In this document: piece by piece, positions 44,786-56,600 of the stretch
Layout of the letters: every line of letters starts with the position of its first letter
Numbering within the stretch: position 1 is the stretch's first letter
DNA from: Phoma sp. XZ068
Taxonomy: Eukaryota > Ascomycota > Dothideomycetes > Pleosporales > Didymellaceae
Assembly (NCBI GenBank): GCA_004835665.1
Contig: ML240445.1
Coordinates: forward strand, 682,001 to 746,000
Reading direction: 5' to 3'
DNA: 64,000 nucleotides
Program-made: the position numbers and the translations under genes
The notes under the pieces: generated by a model
Told to the model about the DNA's origin: nothing
What the model saw: the letters and a program-made list of their open reading frames with translations, nothing else
Database searches by the model: none

Positions 44786-45338
44786 TACAAAAAAACCTTT
44801 GTGCGGAAACGAAAGGGCGTAAGACTGCTAACAGCGATGGAGGAGGAAGATATTCAGTGTATTCACGTATGATGACGCCATGTGCGCTCTTACATATTTC
44901 CAAAGTGGTACCAGACCAAATCTTGAGAACTGACGGAATCAGTGGCTTCTCTATGCTGCTGCAATATGGTCTTGATCTTGCAGGAGACAGCTGCCGGTAT
45001 ACATCTAGTGATCAGTAAGTCCAGAGGCACTCACACACTCGCGGAGTGCGTGGTTTCTGTTCTGTACAACAACCATTTGCACGGAAATAAACGAGATAAT
45101 ATCAATACCCTGACGCTGAAATGCGGAGTTAAGCGAATGAAGATGGAGGTACAGCTCCAGGGCATGCATGACGCACTAGTGCGGTGCACGAGCCCCCGCG
45201 AGTGCGCGATTTCGCGACTCGAGCAACGCGTCCAGATGTGGGAAACTTTCGAGTGTCAACAACACTTGTCGGCACTCTGCACACTTAAGACCGCCATGTG
45301 CAGCTTCGATATCTACCTATGCATTGCAGACAAAGACA
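44786..45338. promoter_or_regulatory. Divergent promoter of the MRJP gene and SLD3, with MCB-like ACGCGT
   Basis: 553 bp between the divergent ATGs. ACGCGT at 45226-45231, about 108 bp before the SLD3 start codon, equals the MluI cell-cycle box bound by MBF in yeasts and recurrent before S-phase genes. No other gene was seen. Confidence 0.45.
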
Positions 45339-47993
45339 ATGCTTAGTTCCGTATCAGACAAACCCGTACCTATTCTTGGACTTACCGAAACTCGCGATGA
45401 ATCGAAACCGCAGTTGCCCTCGAAGCGTAATAGGGACTCTGTCAGCGGTCTTGGACCTTACACTACACCCTTCACTATTAGACCTTACCTAGACTCGCCA
45501 TACGCTCAGCCTGCCACCTTCAAGCCTATACGGATCATCAGCCGCTCCCAACTGCCACTTACCTTCTTCGACACCGCCGCCGACCAGCAATTCCCTCCCA
45601 ACGGCCTGTTCACATCACGTATTGATGTACTCGAAAATAATGGAGGGGACCGAGGAAACGAGGCTGAGGCCCCCAAGGTACTCATTGCACAGTATGAGAC
45701 GAAACGAACGCTCTATGCGATAGAGCAGGCCCAATCCCGGGTGTATAGCATATGCAAGCTTGCTCCGTGGTTGAAGGAGAAAGACGTTGCAGAACTTTGG
45801 AATCCTGCAAATATCTCAGTGTACCCTGGATTCTTGGCACACTCTGTAAGCCATGATGCCGGAGGACCGTGGTGGCAGCATGCTGTAGTGGAGACACAAC
45901 TAGTCGAACGGCCATTCAAGCGTGCGAGGATGTCGATGGTCCGAAGACCTGAAGATGCAATACCTATAAAAATAGAGCCCGACGAAGAACCCGGCTCTGC
46001 GACTAAGCCATTGGTGGGGTTGGAGAGTGGCTCTGCACCGGAAACGGTACAAGAACCCGCTGTGCAAACCCAAACCGCCCAAGAGAAACTCGAATTACTG
46101 GTTCAGCAGTACCTGGACGCTGTCTATTCGTCAAAGATGTCACTCGCATACTTCGCCAAAGGACCAGTGACAAGAATACGCAACACTTTCACGTCGCCTG
46201 ACGAAGGTGCCCCGTCAACATACGAGCTGGTAGCATTCCTCAGATCGATGCTGCTCAGCCCAAAAGCTAGCGAGAAGAAATATTATGAGAAGTTGCCTGC
46301 CGTTATTAGGGCCATACCAGTAGGTACTGTTTCGGACGATGATGCCATCACAAAACCCACCAAAGCCAAAAAGTCCAAGAAGGCAACAAAACTCAGTCGA
46401 GACGGCGTCTATCCTTCAGAAGAGTTGTTCATCAAGAAATGGTGGAGGTCTGAGATGCCCAGCGCAGAGAATGCTGGTCAGGAGACGATCGAAACGCGTA
46501 TCAGGCGAAGGATTGGAGATCTTCGGGTTCGCGAGACACTTGCGCAAATGATACTAATGCTTGAGATCACTGCGCTCGAATCGCTGTCGACCTACACTGG
46601 GCCACCCGTGGAAGAGAGCCAGATGCAGGACGACTCGCAGAACCAACCAAAGAAGCGCAAGAAGAAGCTGGATGATATTGCGCTGCAGCTGGACCTTTTA
46701 CTCGACAAGCTGAGCATTTGGCACGCTACAGAAGAGGTCGGGATTTTGGATTTCGACACCAAGGCAGCCAAACAGCAGGATAATGCAGACGGAAATGGAA
46801 AGGGTGGCAGTGACAGGCTACATGGCTTCTGTGTGGAAGTTATTGTCCCCTTCTACATGAGCCGCCTCCCAGAGCAGGCCCTTGCGATTAACAAGAAACT
46901 CGGTGGGCCCGCCATCGCATCTTCGAAGCGTAAAGCGATGAGGCCGCCTCTCACCTCGAACAAATCCGGGGACGCAAAGGAGCCAGAGGCAAAGAAATCA
47001 CGTCGGTCGCTAGCAAGAGTGGCGACCGATACTACTGGAAAGACATCAGATAGGAGGGCACCCTCTTTGGCTCGCTCTGCTACGGACACTGCGCTGCTGA
47101 GACAGCAGAGTATCAAACGAGAACCAAGCGAGGCGCCACTATCAGGAATACCATTCCAACGCAGCCCTTCGCGAGCCAGACAGTCGATGTCACAGCTGCG
47201 ACATCTGCAAGGGCGGGAGATGGATCTCACGGCCACCTCAGCTGCAGCTGCAGCCAAGTTGAAGCACAAGGCGCGGGTGGAAGATGATCTCAAAGAGGCT
47301 ATCGCGACGCTGAAGAAGCCGAACCGAGACCTCGCTGCTGGAAGCTATATGGCTGAAATCGAGAAGCGTGGGCTTGGTTCAGCAAACCGATCAAGGAAAC
47401 CCGCCAACCCTGTGCGGAGGGTAGTGAAGGATGTACAGGTTACTGCAACACCTCGCGCCGGTCGGAGAACAAAGAACGTGATTGAGCAGACACCAGTCCA
47501 CTATCACCAGGATCCCTTTGTCAGGCCAACTGCGACTGAAGGCCCGCCTTTGAGCGACTTGTGCATTCCATCATCTGGCGTCCGCCATTCGGCCTCTGTT
47601 GTACCGGGTACGATTCAGCGTAGTGTAACGGGCCGAGAACTAGTGCAGTCCGGCGTGGCTGAAACACCGTCCAAAGCGCCCACCACGAAGTTGTTCACTT
47701 CAGGAGCAGCTCGTAGGACGATCTTCGCTACCCCTGTCAAGAGCGCGACTCGTCTTTTCGAGGAAGATGCTCACCCAACTGCAAACATCTTTGAGACTCC
47801 GGTCAAAGCTGTACCCAGTTCACCACCTGCTGATAGAAACACAACACCTCCAGTCATTGCGGCTACACCTATCAAGGCAACTGTCTCAAGTGATGAGACT
47901 GCGCCGATTGCTTTTGTAACGCCAGCGAAAAAGGCAGAAGAGGCTTCGATATATGATGCATTGGGCTGGAATGATGACGACGACTTTGCTTGA
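45339..47993 (+). CDS. SLD3: DNA replication initiation factor Sld3
   Basis: Single exon, 884 aa, starting at MLSSVSDKPVPILG. The frame opens earlier with a TTG, which I reject. The N-terminal part, ESKPQLPSKR then IRPYLDSPYAQPATFKPIRIISRSQLPL, is typical of filamentous fungal Sld3. The Sld3/Treslin domain starts near residue 245 (KLELLVQQYLDAVYSSKMSL with YFAKGPVTRIRN) and runs to about 510 (GFCVEVIVPFYMSRLPEQ). The C-terminal third is basic and disordered with many S/TP sites (VTPAKK, ATPIKA), candidates for CDK sites that recruit Dpb11. It ends SIYDALGWNDDDDFA. Sld3 loads Cdc45 on Mcm2-7 at origins. Confidence 0.9.
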   Translation: MLSSVSDKPVPILGLTETRDESKPQLPSKRNRDSVSGLGPYTTPFTIRPYLDSPYAQPATFKPIRIISRSQLPLTFFDTAADQQFPPNGLFTSRIDVLENNGGDRGNEAEAPKVLIAQYETKRTLYAIEQAQSRVYSICKLAPWLKEKDVAELWNPANISVYPGFLAHSVSHDAGGPWWQHAVVETQLVERPFKRARMSMVRRPEDAIPIKIEPDEEPGSATKPLVGLESGSAPETVQEPAVQTQTAQEKLELLVQQYLDAVYSSKMSLAYFAKGPVTRIRNTFTSPDEGAPSTYELVAFLRSMLLSPKASEKKYYEKLPAVIRAIPVGTVSDDDAITKPTKAKKSKKATKLSRDGVYPSEELFIKKWWRSEMPSAENAGQETIETRIRRRIGDLRVRETLAQMILMLEITALESLSTYTGPPVEESQMQDDSQNQPKKRKKKLDDIALQLDLLLDKLSIWHATEEVGILDFDTKAAKQQDNADGNGKGGSDRLHGFCVEVIVPFYMSRLPEQALAINKKLGGPAIASSKRKAMRPPLTSNKSGDAKEPEAKKSRRSLARVATDTTGKTSDRRAPSLARSATDTALLRQQSIKREPSEAPLSGIPFQRSPSRARQSMSQLRHLQGREMDLTATSAAAAAKLKHKARVEDDLKEAIATLKKPNRDLAAGSYMAEIEKRGLGSANRSRKPANPVRRVVKDVQVTATPRAGRRTKNVIEQTPVHYHQDPFVRPTATEGPPLSDLCIPSSGVRHSASVVPGTIQRSVTGRELVQSGVAETPSKAPTTKLFTSGAARRTIFATPVKSATRLFEEDAHPTANIFETPVKAVPSSPPADRNTTPPVIAATPIKATVSSDETAPIAFVTPAKKAEEASIYDALGWNDDDDFA

Positions 47994-49207
47994 GAGCATA
48001 TGATTTTGTCTTTCCCTTAGCATAGCGAGCATGGAATGGAGTTTGCATTTGAACGGAGCATTAGGTTGCGCAGGGTCTTGGCATATTGATACCTGGTATG
48101 CTCAGCATGTATGAGATCCTGTAGTACAAGTCGAGCCTGCGACATTACAATAGAAGCTTGGCGCCAACACTTAAGATGTTGGGAAGAAATTTACATTGTC
48201 AACCGCCGTCGTATTCGGTCCCTCACCTCAAGCAGCCAAGCATGGCACAGGTGTCTCGCAGCTCAGGCATCTCAGCGCTGGCATGTACCTGCTTGTTTCG
48301 ACGCGGGACCCATGGATGAGCAGGGCGCCATTGACGGGCGAGCGAACATGGTAGGAAATGAGCTGACGCTGGGACTCATTTCCACGAACCATGGCTCAAC
48401 GGGTGCGGAACAACAGCCTGTAGCGTATCGTAGATCTGAGAAAGGTGTGTGTCGATTCTGTGCAGTAGCCAAAGTTTGATTGAGTTTCCTGCATCTTCGC
48501 AGTTCGGTTGAACACCAATCTAGCTCACATCCCAGGACTGGAGATTTGCAGGCGAGTCATGCAGGCATCGAGTGCCTCTTCGAGACAGCGACACCTGGCA
48601 CGGTACACTCGGCGGCTGCATTGAGTCGAGGGGCCCTCGCATAACTCTGTGCAGAATATCCCGACAGGACGCCTACGCGCACCGAGGTCCACCTGCGACG
48701 ACAGCTGCGGCTCAACAGCCCGTGACTGCGGCCTCGAACGTTGGCCCTTCCCGATCGCTCAGGCTGCTGCCGAATGCGACAGGTGCATCGATTGGCCGGT
48801 TGCATAAGGATCCCCTGGCACCAGTGATTTAAAGTCGAGCGTGCCACGTTGCTAGCAGCCAATCAGGGCGGCAGGGCGCGGCGGAGGCTTTCACAATTTG
48901 CCGGGGTCGCAGATCCTCCCGGCGCTATCATCCCCTTAAGGACGCCTGGCAGAGACCAGTGGCCCGTGCGGCGCTGTTCGCAGGACTAAGAGAGCTGGAT
49001 TAATGAAAGTCGCACGCGTGTGCCTGCTCGAGCCTGCAGTCTTTCCTCTGCTCGAGTCCTGTCTCACTTGCCGACATCCTGCTGCGACTCATATACGTGG
49101 GCAGGCGTGCGGGTTCCGACAGCAGCCACCAGACCATGTTCCTGTGGCCCTCCGCGCTGCCATAGCCGAATTCCCACCCATCCCCGAACCCTCGCCCGCC
49201 CGCCGCC
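47994..49207. other. Intergenic with CCAAT box
   Basis: 1.2 kb. CCAAT at 48859-48863 in CAGCCAATCAGGGCGG context lies upstream of the gene at 49208. The GC-rich last 250 bp are probably leader. No gene was seen. Confidence 0.5.
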
Positions 49208-51682
49208 ATGGTGGTCCTCGCCGCGAAGCAGCACAGGTCGTCGAGCCAGCGCAGCCCGACGCTCTCGGATGCTGGCATGATCCTGCCGGGCGTCGACGCC
49301 GACCACGCACGCAGCATGTCGCCGCCCGCCTTTGAGCGCCCGCCGTCGGTGTCTGCGCTGTATGATGCATATCAGAGCCCCAGGCTAGACAGCCCGCCGC
49401 AGAGCCGGCGCCGCGCATCACCACCAAAGCAGTCGCCTCCGCTCTCCGCACAGTCCTCGCGCTCAACACTGCGCGACACGGCCGACTCAGGCGCCACTGC
49501 TAAAGGCTCGCCGCCCCGCGCCCACGAGCTCGCCTCGTCGCCCGCCATTGACGCCCATGGGCCCAGCAGCCAGCCCGCGCGCAGCTGGGAGGACGACCAG
49601 CGCAGGCTCAGCACCGCCAGCTCCATGCTGAGCGAGGACTTTGAGAACTGGCCGGGCTTCGACGGCCACCACGACAACTTCGACGACAGCGGCGTCGACC
49701 TCGAGGAGCAGGAGAAGCGCGACCGCCTGCCCCGCGGCGACGACATGGACCACGAGCCATGGATGAACGGGCGCACGAGCGGCAGCGACGAGGACGACCT
49801 GGACGACCCCCAGTCCTCGGCCGCCCTGAGCAGGCGCGCTGAGCTAATCCTGGCCAATGCGAAAAAACGACTCAATGTATGAGCGACAGCTGCCGACTAT
49901 CAATGCGACGACCGCTAACTGCCACAGGTTATGGAGGGCAATCTCAGAGGCGCCAGGGAGTCGCTGGTTGTGTCCCCCACCTACAACTCGGGGAGAAGCA
50001 CTTCCGAGCTGTCACAGCACATTGCCTCCACTCGCGAACGTGACCGCAGGCTGTACGCTGGAATTGGACCCATTCCCCCCCGCACAGCCTCCTACCACCG
50101 CAACTCTTTACTCTACTCCAACAACACCAACAGTTCAGGCCACACACGCGGCGCAAGCGAGACGTCCATCCCACTGCCTTTTACCCCGTCGTACACATCG
50201 AAGATGAGTACGGGCAAGCGAGCATCGAGCGCAATGGGAGCCACGAGCGGTCCTTGGTCTGCAGAGGGGTTTGGCCATGGCCGGTTTCCCATCAAAGAGT
50301 CGCGTAGTTACGAAGTCATGCGCGACCCACGAAACACCTGGGATACTTCCGGCTACCAGGCTCCCAGAAGATCGACCTCGAGGAGTTCCAGATCGCCGCC
50401 TTCTTTAAGCACATTACGTGAGGACGACAACGGACACACGCTGCAGAGGTCAGCCTCCGCCACCAGTGGACTTCGTGACCAGATGAACGACCTAAAGGGC
50501 AGGATTTCGAGTCTTAAGCTAAAAGCGCAGGAAGATCATATGCGACGTCGAAGTCTCCAGAGCCTACGAACGCCTAGTCCGTTTACTTCGTCCGAGGTGT
50601 GGTACCACGGGAAAGACGGCTATCAAGCTGTCGTATCACCAGTCTCTCAGAACGCAGGATTGGGTATCAAGACCGAGTCTCCAACAAGAAAAACACTGTA
50701 TGAAGAAGGTGATTCGCCCACAACGACATTTTCGCAACGAGAAGGAGAGAGTTTACTTGCCTCAAGAGACCGCAGTCCACAGGGGCTGGGCATTCAGCAA
50801 GCAGGCGTCAACCCACCAAGCACGATCGATGAAGTCACGGAAACGTCAGAGTCAACGCATGGTGCTGAGGATGCGGACGACAATGACTTTGTCTCTGTGA
50901 ACGGCGATGAAGGTCTCGGAGCCGATAGCGTGTACGAGGACGCTGTTTACGAAATGCCTATTGCCGAAAGACACGAGGACCGTATTGATGCGTTCGATTA
51001 TGAGCACTTCTTCCTGCATAGCGCGATGGGCACATACAGCCTCGAAGACCGCCGATCCAGCACAAGCTCTGGCAGCTCCACCGCAACGACAAGGCCCGTG
51101 ACCGCCATGCAAAACAGCGAAGATTTCAGCAACGCCGAAAAGCGCATCTCCTTGCACCAAAGGAGCCCCAGCGTAGACTCGATCTCCACTGTAGCCACTT
51201 TTGCTACAGCCGCCTCGCACCACTCCGACGAGGATGACGAGGACAACGAACAGATGGACCAATTCTCCCAGCAAATCATCTCCCACAATCAACACATCGC
51301 CGCTCAACGCCCGTCCCTCGTATCGCTTCGCTCCGACTCGGCCATCAACATGCGCCGCGGCAACGGCCTCTCTCCTACGCAAACGGCCATCTCCCGGGGG
51401 TCGTCGCGCACCTCTTCCTCCTCAGGTTCTCTGGCCAGCGGACTGCAGACGAGCAAGATCTACTCGATTCTTACGGAGAGTCAAAGCAACGAGCCGCGTT
51501 TGGCGCTGAGCGAGGAAGAGAAGCAGCTAATCTACGCTCTGGCGGCCAGCTTCCAAGGAGTATGTGCAAACCTGCAAAACACGTACGGCGAGCAGCACGA
51601 CCGCAAGGCGTGGCGGCGACGACTTGACGACGCACGCAAAATCCTGGCTGGAGAGGAGCTCGAGGATGAGCAGGCCTTTTGA
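49208..51682 (+). CDS. Large disordered Ser-rich fungal protein, function unknown
   Basis: Exons 49208..49876 and 49928..51682, 2424 nt, 807 aa. The start at 49208 has an ideal context (CCGCCATGG). Most of the protein is Ser/Pro/Asp-rich and disordered, with an acidic N-terminal block (FENWPGFDGHHDNFDDSGVD). Ordered islands are RRAELILANAKKRLNVMEGN and LRGARESLVV at the exon junction (about 212-235), a helical stretch LRDQMNDLKGRISSLKLKAQ (about 405, likely coiled coil), FDYEHFFLHSAMG (about 580) and the C-terminal helix region SEEEKQLIYALAASFQGVCA (about 745) with WRRRLDDARKILAG. The pattern looks like a conserved Pezizomycotina scaffold or polarity protein, but I cannot name it. Confidence 0.82.
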
Positions 51683-53264
51683 ACGACAACCCACCAAGAC
51701 GGTTACATAATGTGTATTAGTACCCCCTGACCAGCGTTTCCGCATTGCTTCTCTTGTACGACTTTGAGACTACCATCTCGCTATACGACGTCAACACCGA
51801 CATATATTTCTTAACCATCAACGACTACGATGAGCTCCATGCTATAGTATCTATCACCATTACCCGTATTTATCATCTTTACCTGTAATTAGCTTCGGCC
51901 TGTTACGGCTTTATATTGTGTTACTTCTTTTCAACGCGGAGGATATTTACTAGACTTTTGTATTTGATACCCTGGGGGATGGTGGAGATTGGCGCCGGTG
52001 GGAGTGGGCGTGTGGTGTAGTCTAGACTTGGGATAGAGATGTAACATAGCTGCCACCTACGTACTCGGGCGCCAATGACAGCAATGACATGTAGTCAGTC
52101 GACAGAGTGCATACCTTTCAACATGCAATGTGTACCGCTGGAGTGGCTAGAATGGGGGAGACGACAGGAGAAGGTTGCGGAGGGGGGCCTTGTATGTACT
52201 ACCCCTCCTCCAGACGCTATTAAGTATTCAACAGTGACTGCCACGCCGTCGTGACAGCTACCGGGCGTGTGGAAGCAGTGTGGATTGGATTGATGGAGTT
52301 TGTTGACAGCCGCCCCACCTCTCACATCGTCAACGCGCAGAATCAGAACTGCGTGCGTTGTCGCTGTCCTGCGCTCTCGATGTGTCTCAGCGAGATCGAA
52401 AATGGCAGCTCTTCATGCACGTTCGACTGAGGTGCAGCGCCGATTACTGCCGCTGCGTGTCATTGGGCGGGTGGGCGACTTTGCGGACTGGCGGTGAAGA
52501 CTTGACACCTCCAGCCACCCAGCAAGTTCGTAAAGGTGCGTGCGGAGGGCCAATTGGGGGATGTGCTGTGGGGAACTGGACTCGTTGGCAGTGATGGTAG
52601 ATGGGCTAGGCAGAGACGAGCGGTCGTCGGTGCAGGGAGCATGGCACTCCCGCGGGCAGTGCGAATGATGGTGAATTCACCCACCATACGCCAGCTTTCC
52701 CGGGTGTCTCATGCAATGCACTCACGGCCGCTAACTCGTTCAGACTTTTCGTGGGCGGAACTCTGTCTGCCTTAACCGGCTGCGTTGCACATCTCGTCTC
52801 TCCCTGCGTCGAAAGTGCTTTGCTTTGCATTGTTGACATCTCACGCGGTCACGACTCATACAGCGCCCCTCTGCACATCTAATTACCCCTCGATTTTCCA
52901 CCCCTTCACCCCTCATTTTTGAACGTCAGCCAGCTGGTCTGGGCGTGTGTGTGTGACGAGGTGAATGAAGCAGCAATTGGACGCCTCCGCCGGCTAAGAG
53001 GGCGCAAGGAGACTGCGCCGATAACGATTGGCGACTCGGGAAGAGTAGACGCTGGAGAGCACCGGGGCAAGCAGCGCAGCAGCGCAAGCACACTTTGCGC
53101 CTTGTGACCACTCACGCCGCGACTGCGCGCATCCTCGAATCGACGCTTGACGGGCCCTGCGTCCCTGCATCAGCCTGCATCGCCCACTGTTTCCGGCGAC
53201 CACAGGGCTTGTATCGACGTCTGCGCATAAGAGTCTGCGAGCGTGATTTGCGGTTTCGGGTGAT

Positions 53265-53291
53265 CGCCTTGCCTTGCCTTGCCTTGCCTTG
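53265..53291. repeat. Microsatellite (GCCTT)n
   Basis: Five and a half direct copies of the pentamer GCCTT upstream of the giant gene. Confidence 0.9.
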
Positions 53292-53483
53292 CGCCGGGAC
53301 GCATCGCCAGATTCGCTGTGCGCGCGCTGCCAGCTGCCGTGCTGGAGCATCTGCCCGCGTGTACCACCACCGCTGTCCAGGCGCACTTTGTTACGACGAG
53401 ACCTGCAGACCAAGTCACACCCCGCGATTCCTCCCTCTATCGAGCGCACCACCCGCCGCACCCACCGCCCTCACTCTTAGCAC

Positions 53484-53546
53484 CTACCGCCTTTGCACGT
53501 ACCTCACGACCTACCGCCTTTGTACGTACCTCACCACCTACCGCCC
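53484..53546. repeat. 27-bp tandem repeat, about 2.3 copies
   Basis: The unit begins CTACCGCCTTTG and contains ACGTACCTCAC. Copies start at 53484, 53511 and (partial) 53538, with two mismatches between the first two. It lies 80-140 bp before the giant gene's ATG. Confidence 0.85.
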
Positions 53547-53626
53547 GAGTCTTGCGGTCCAGCGCGCACTCATGTGCCCATCTACGCCGTGCTCCCTCTG
53601 TTTGCGCATCTCGAGATACCCGCGCA

Positions 53627-56600
53627 ATGACCCCTTCCATAGCACCTCGCGCCGCCGCCGCCGCGCAATCACCGAGACGAAGGACCCGGCCGTCTGCAGG
53701 AACTGGTTCGGATGAAGGGCGCAAGAGCTGGACGGAGGACTCGCAGCATTGGAGAGCTTGGGAAGCAAGCACCGACGCATCTGCAGGCATGGCGGCATGG
53801 GCGTCTGAGAACGATGCGCCTGTTGCACGTCTAGTAGAACATGTCGTCCACGCGCTAGAGCGGCTGGAATGCCGCAGCGCTGGACAGGACAAAGGGACAG
53901 ACACACACGCTTTCTCGGTACGGCACGCCTCTTTTGGTCGCTCTTTCCCCCGGTTTCGGTTACCATCCCCACCGAACCAATCTGACCGCACGTCGGCCAG
54001 ACGTCATGTCCACCCACTCTACGAAGCTCACCCTCTAACGCCCACCAGTATCACGACCTTGCGACCGAGCGCGCGCAGCTGCTCCCGCCTACACCAGGCC
54101 CCACTCCAGATCTCTGGATCGAGGCATCCCTGCGCAACGATGGAACCCCACCCCCTTCCTACGACGACAGCATTGCAGACCTGCCCCCAGACTACACATC
54201 CACCGAGGCGCTAGCTACAGCGCAAACGCCTGAATACACACCCTTTCCCTCTCTCAACGCTTCCCTCTGCTCTGATGTGCCCAACTGTCTGCGTGTGAGC
54301 TGCATTACCTCGCCAGCATCTTCCCTGTTCCTCGACGAAAAGTCGCTGTATGCGGATATAGACTTTGGCTTCACCGACGACGGCGTCCGATCCCACGCGA
54401 AAAAGAAGAAGGCTGCTGCGAAGAAGACCAATACCACGTCTAATGCGCAGGAGGAACCGACACCACCGGAGGAACCCACCCCACCACCACCTGAGGATCC
54501 TCCCGCAGATGGAGCAGGCTCAGGAGGCGGCGACGGGGGCGATGGAGGCGATGGAGATAAAGACAAGGACAAGCCTGAGGACGACTGGGCCGATGGCTGG
54601 GGCGATGCCGCGCCGAAGAAGAAGAAAAAGTCCAAGAAGCAGGCGCAAGAGGAAGAAGCAGCAGAGCGCCTGAAGAAAGAGGAAGAGGAAGCAGCAGCAA
54701 AGGCCGCAGAAGAGGAAGCAGAGCGCGTTAAAAAGGAGGAAGAAGACGCTGCAGCCGCGGCGGCAGCAGCCGCAGAAGCCGAGAAGGCTGCTGCAGCGCC
54801 TGATCTCAGCTGGGCCAATGATCCGCCTGCAACAGATGATTGGACTTTTGGAGCAACCGCTACAAAGAAGAAGAAGAAAAAGGGGAAGGTTCGTCGATTC
54901 GGCTACGTTGTTAATGACATATCGCAGGGCGCTAACTAATGCAGACGGCTGAGCCATCGCCTCCACCCCCTCCCGACCCACCAGCCGCCGAAACCTTCAG
55001 CGATGTGAATCTCGACGACGGTGCACCGAAAATCGACATGGCTTTCGAAGGCTCCGGAGGGAAAACTGACTTGCTCGGCGGAGGTGGGTGGTCTTCGGGC
55101 TGGGGCACGTCCAAGGAGTCAGCAGGATGGGGCTTCGACTCGACAGCGCTTGGTGGCTCGAAAGATACCTCAGCCGACAATCCATGGGGCTCGACAGACA
55201 AGAAGAAGCAAGGCGATGGCTTCGACTTTGATTTCGACGCGTTCAAGAGTCCAACGGAACCCGCGCCTGAACCAGCAGCGGACGATGCCTGGGGGTCCTT
55301 GGGCGCGACCAAGACGAAGAAAAAGAAGAAAGGCAGTGCTGCCCTGCTCGAGGACTCTACCCCGGAAATTCCTGCAGAACCAGTTCCCGCTCCGCCAAAG
55401 ACCGAAGATGACCCATGGGATTTCACTTTTGGCGGCAAGGAAAAGAAGAAAAAGAAGAAGGCTGGAGAAGAGGAACCAGTCCCAGAACCCGAGCCAGTTG
55501 TCGAACCAGAACCAATCAAAGAACCCGAGCCAGTGCCAGAGCCAGTTCCTGAGGTGCCACCTGTCGATCCGTTTGCCGGGCTCAGCAAGTCGCAGAAGAA
55601 GAAGCTTGAGAAGAAGATGAAAGAAGAAGCTGCGGCGAAAGAGAAAGAAGAAGCCGAGCGGAAAAAGCTAGAGGAAGAGGAAGCCGAGCGAAAAAAGCTG
55701 GAAGAAGAGGAAGCTGAGCTCAAGCGGATGGAGGAAGAAGAGGCCGAGGCCAAGCGGCAGGAAGAGGAAGAGGCTGAGCGCTTGCGAATTGAAGCAGAGG
55801 AAGCCGCTGCTGCCGCTGCCGCTGAGGCCGAAGCTGCTGCCGCCGCTGAAGCTGAGAAGAAGAAGGCCGAGGCTGCTGTGGACGACTGGGGGGCCGTTAC
55901 GGCTACGTCTTCGAAGAAAAAGAAGAAAAAGAAGGGCGCTGCTGTAGAGGAACCTCCTCCTCCACCTCCACCTCCACCGCCTGAACCAGAGCCAGAACCA
56001 GAGCCGGAGCCGGAGCCGGAGCCCGAACCTGTCGTCGTTGTCGAGCCTTCACCTGTCAAAGAGGAAGAGGATCCTTGGGGCGGCGGCTGGGGCGCAGCTA
56101 TCAGCACCGGCAAGAAAGATAAGAAGAAAAAGAAGAAAGTGGCCGTTGAGGAAGAACCTCCACCGCCCCCGCCCCCGCCACCTCCACCAGAGCCTGAAGT
56201 CGTCGCGGATCCCATTGAAGTCGTATCGCCGCCTGCTGAGGAAGACGGTTGGGGCGACGACTGGGGCCTGCCGTCGACAACGAAGAAGAAGAAAAGCAAG
56301 AAGGGTGCTGTTGTCGAGGTCCCTGAACCTGAACCTGTTGTCGTACTGCCTGTCGAAGAAGAAATCCCAGAACCTGAGCCTGAACCAGTTGTTGAAGAGA
56401 AGAAGGAGAAGAAAAAGGAGAAGGAGAGCAGCAGCGACTGGGGCTTCAGCTCAATCTGGGGCGGTGGCAAGAAGGACAAGAAGAAGAAGAGCAGCAAGAC
56501 AGTCGATCCGGAACCGGACCCAGAGCCGGTCGTGGTCCCCGACGTTCAGGAGCCAGTCGCAGTGGAAGAGCCTCTGATTGACGATGATGAGGACTGGGGC

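Larger units (their letters stand above)
51683..53626. other. Long upstream region of the giant gene, with short tandem repeats
   Basis: 1.94 kb without a supportable gene. The 3' half is GC-rich and open in several frames by composition. Two tandem repeats (53265-53291 and 53484-53546) lie within 370 bp of the next start codon, probably in its 5' leader. Confidence 0.45.

Noticed and set aside
45324..45338. Five-residue N-terminal extension of Sld3
   Set aside because: It would start with TTG. ATG 45339 gives the typical N-terminus.
53279..53626. Upstream in-frame extension of the giant protein
   Set aside because: It is a product of GC-rich leader sequence with tandem repeats. The ATG at 53627 is the better start, though only transcript data can settle it.
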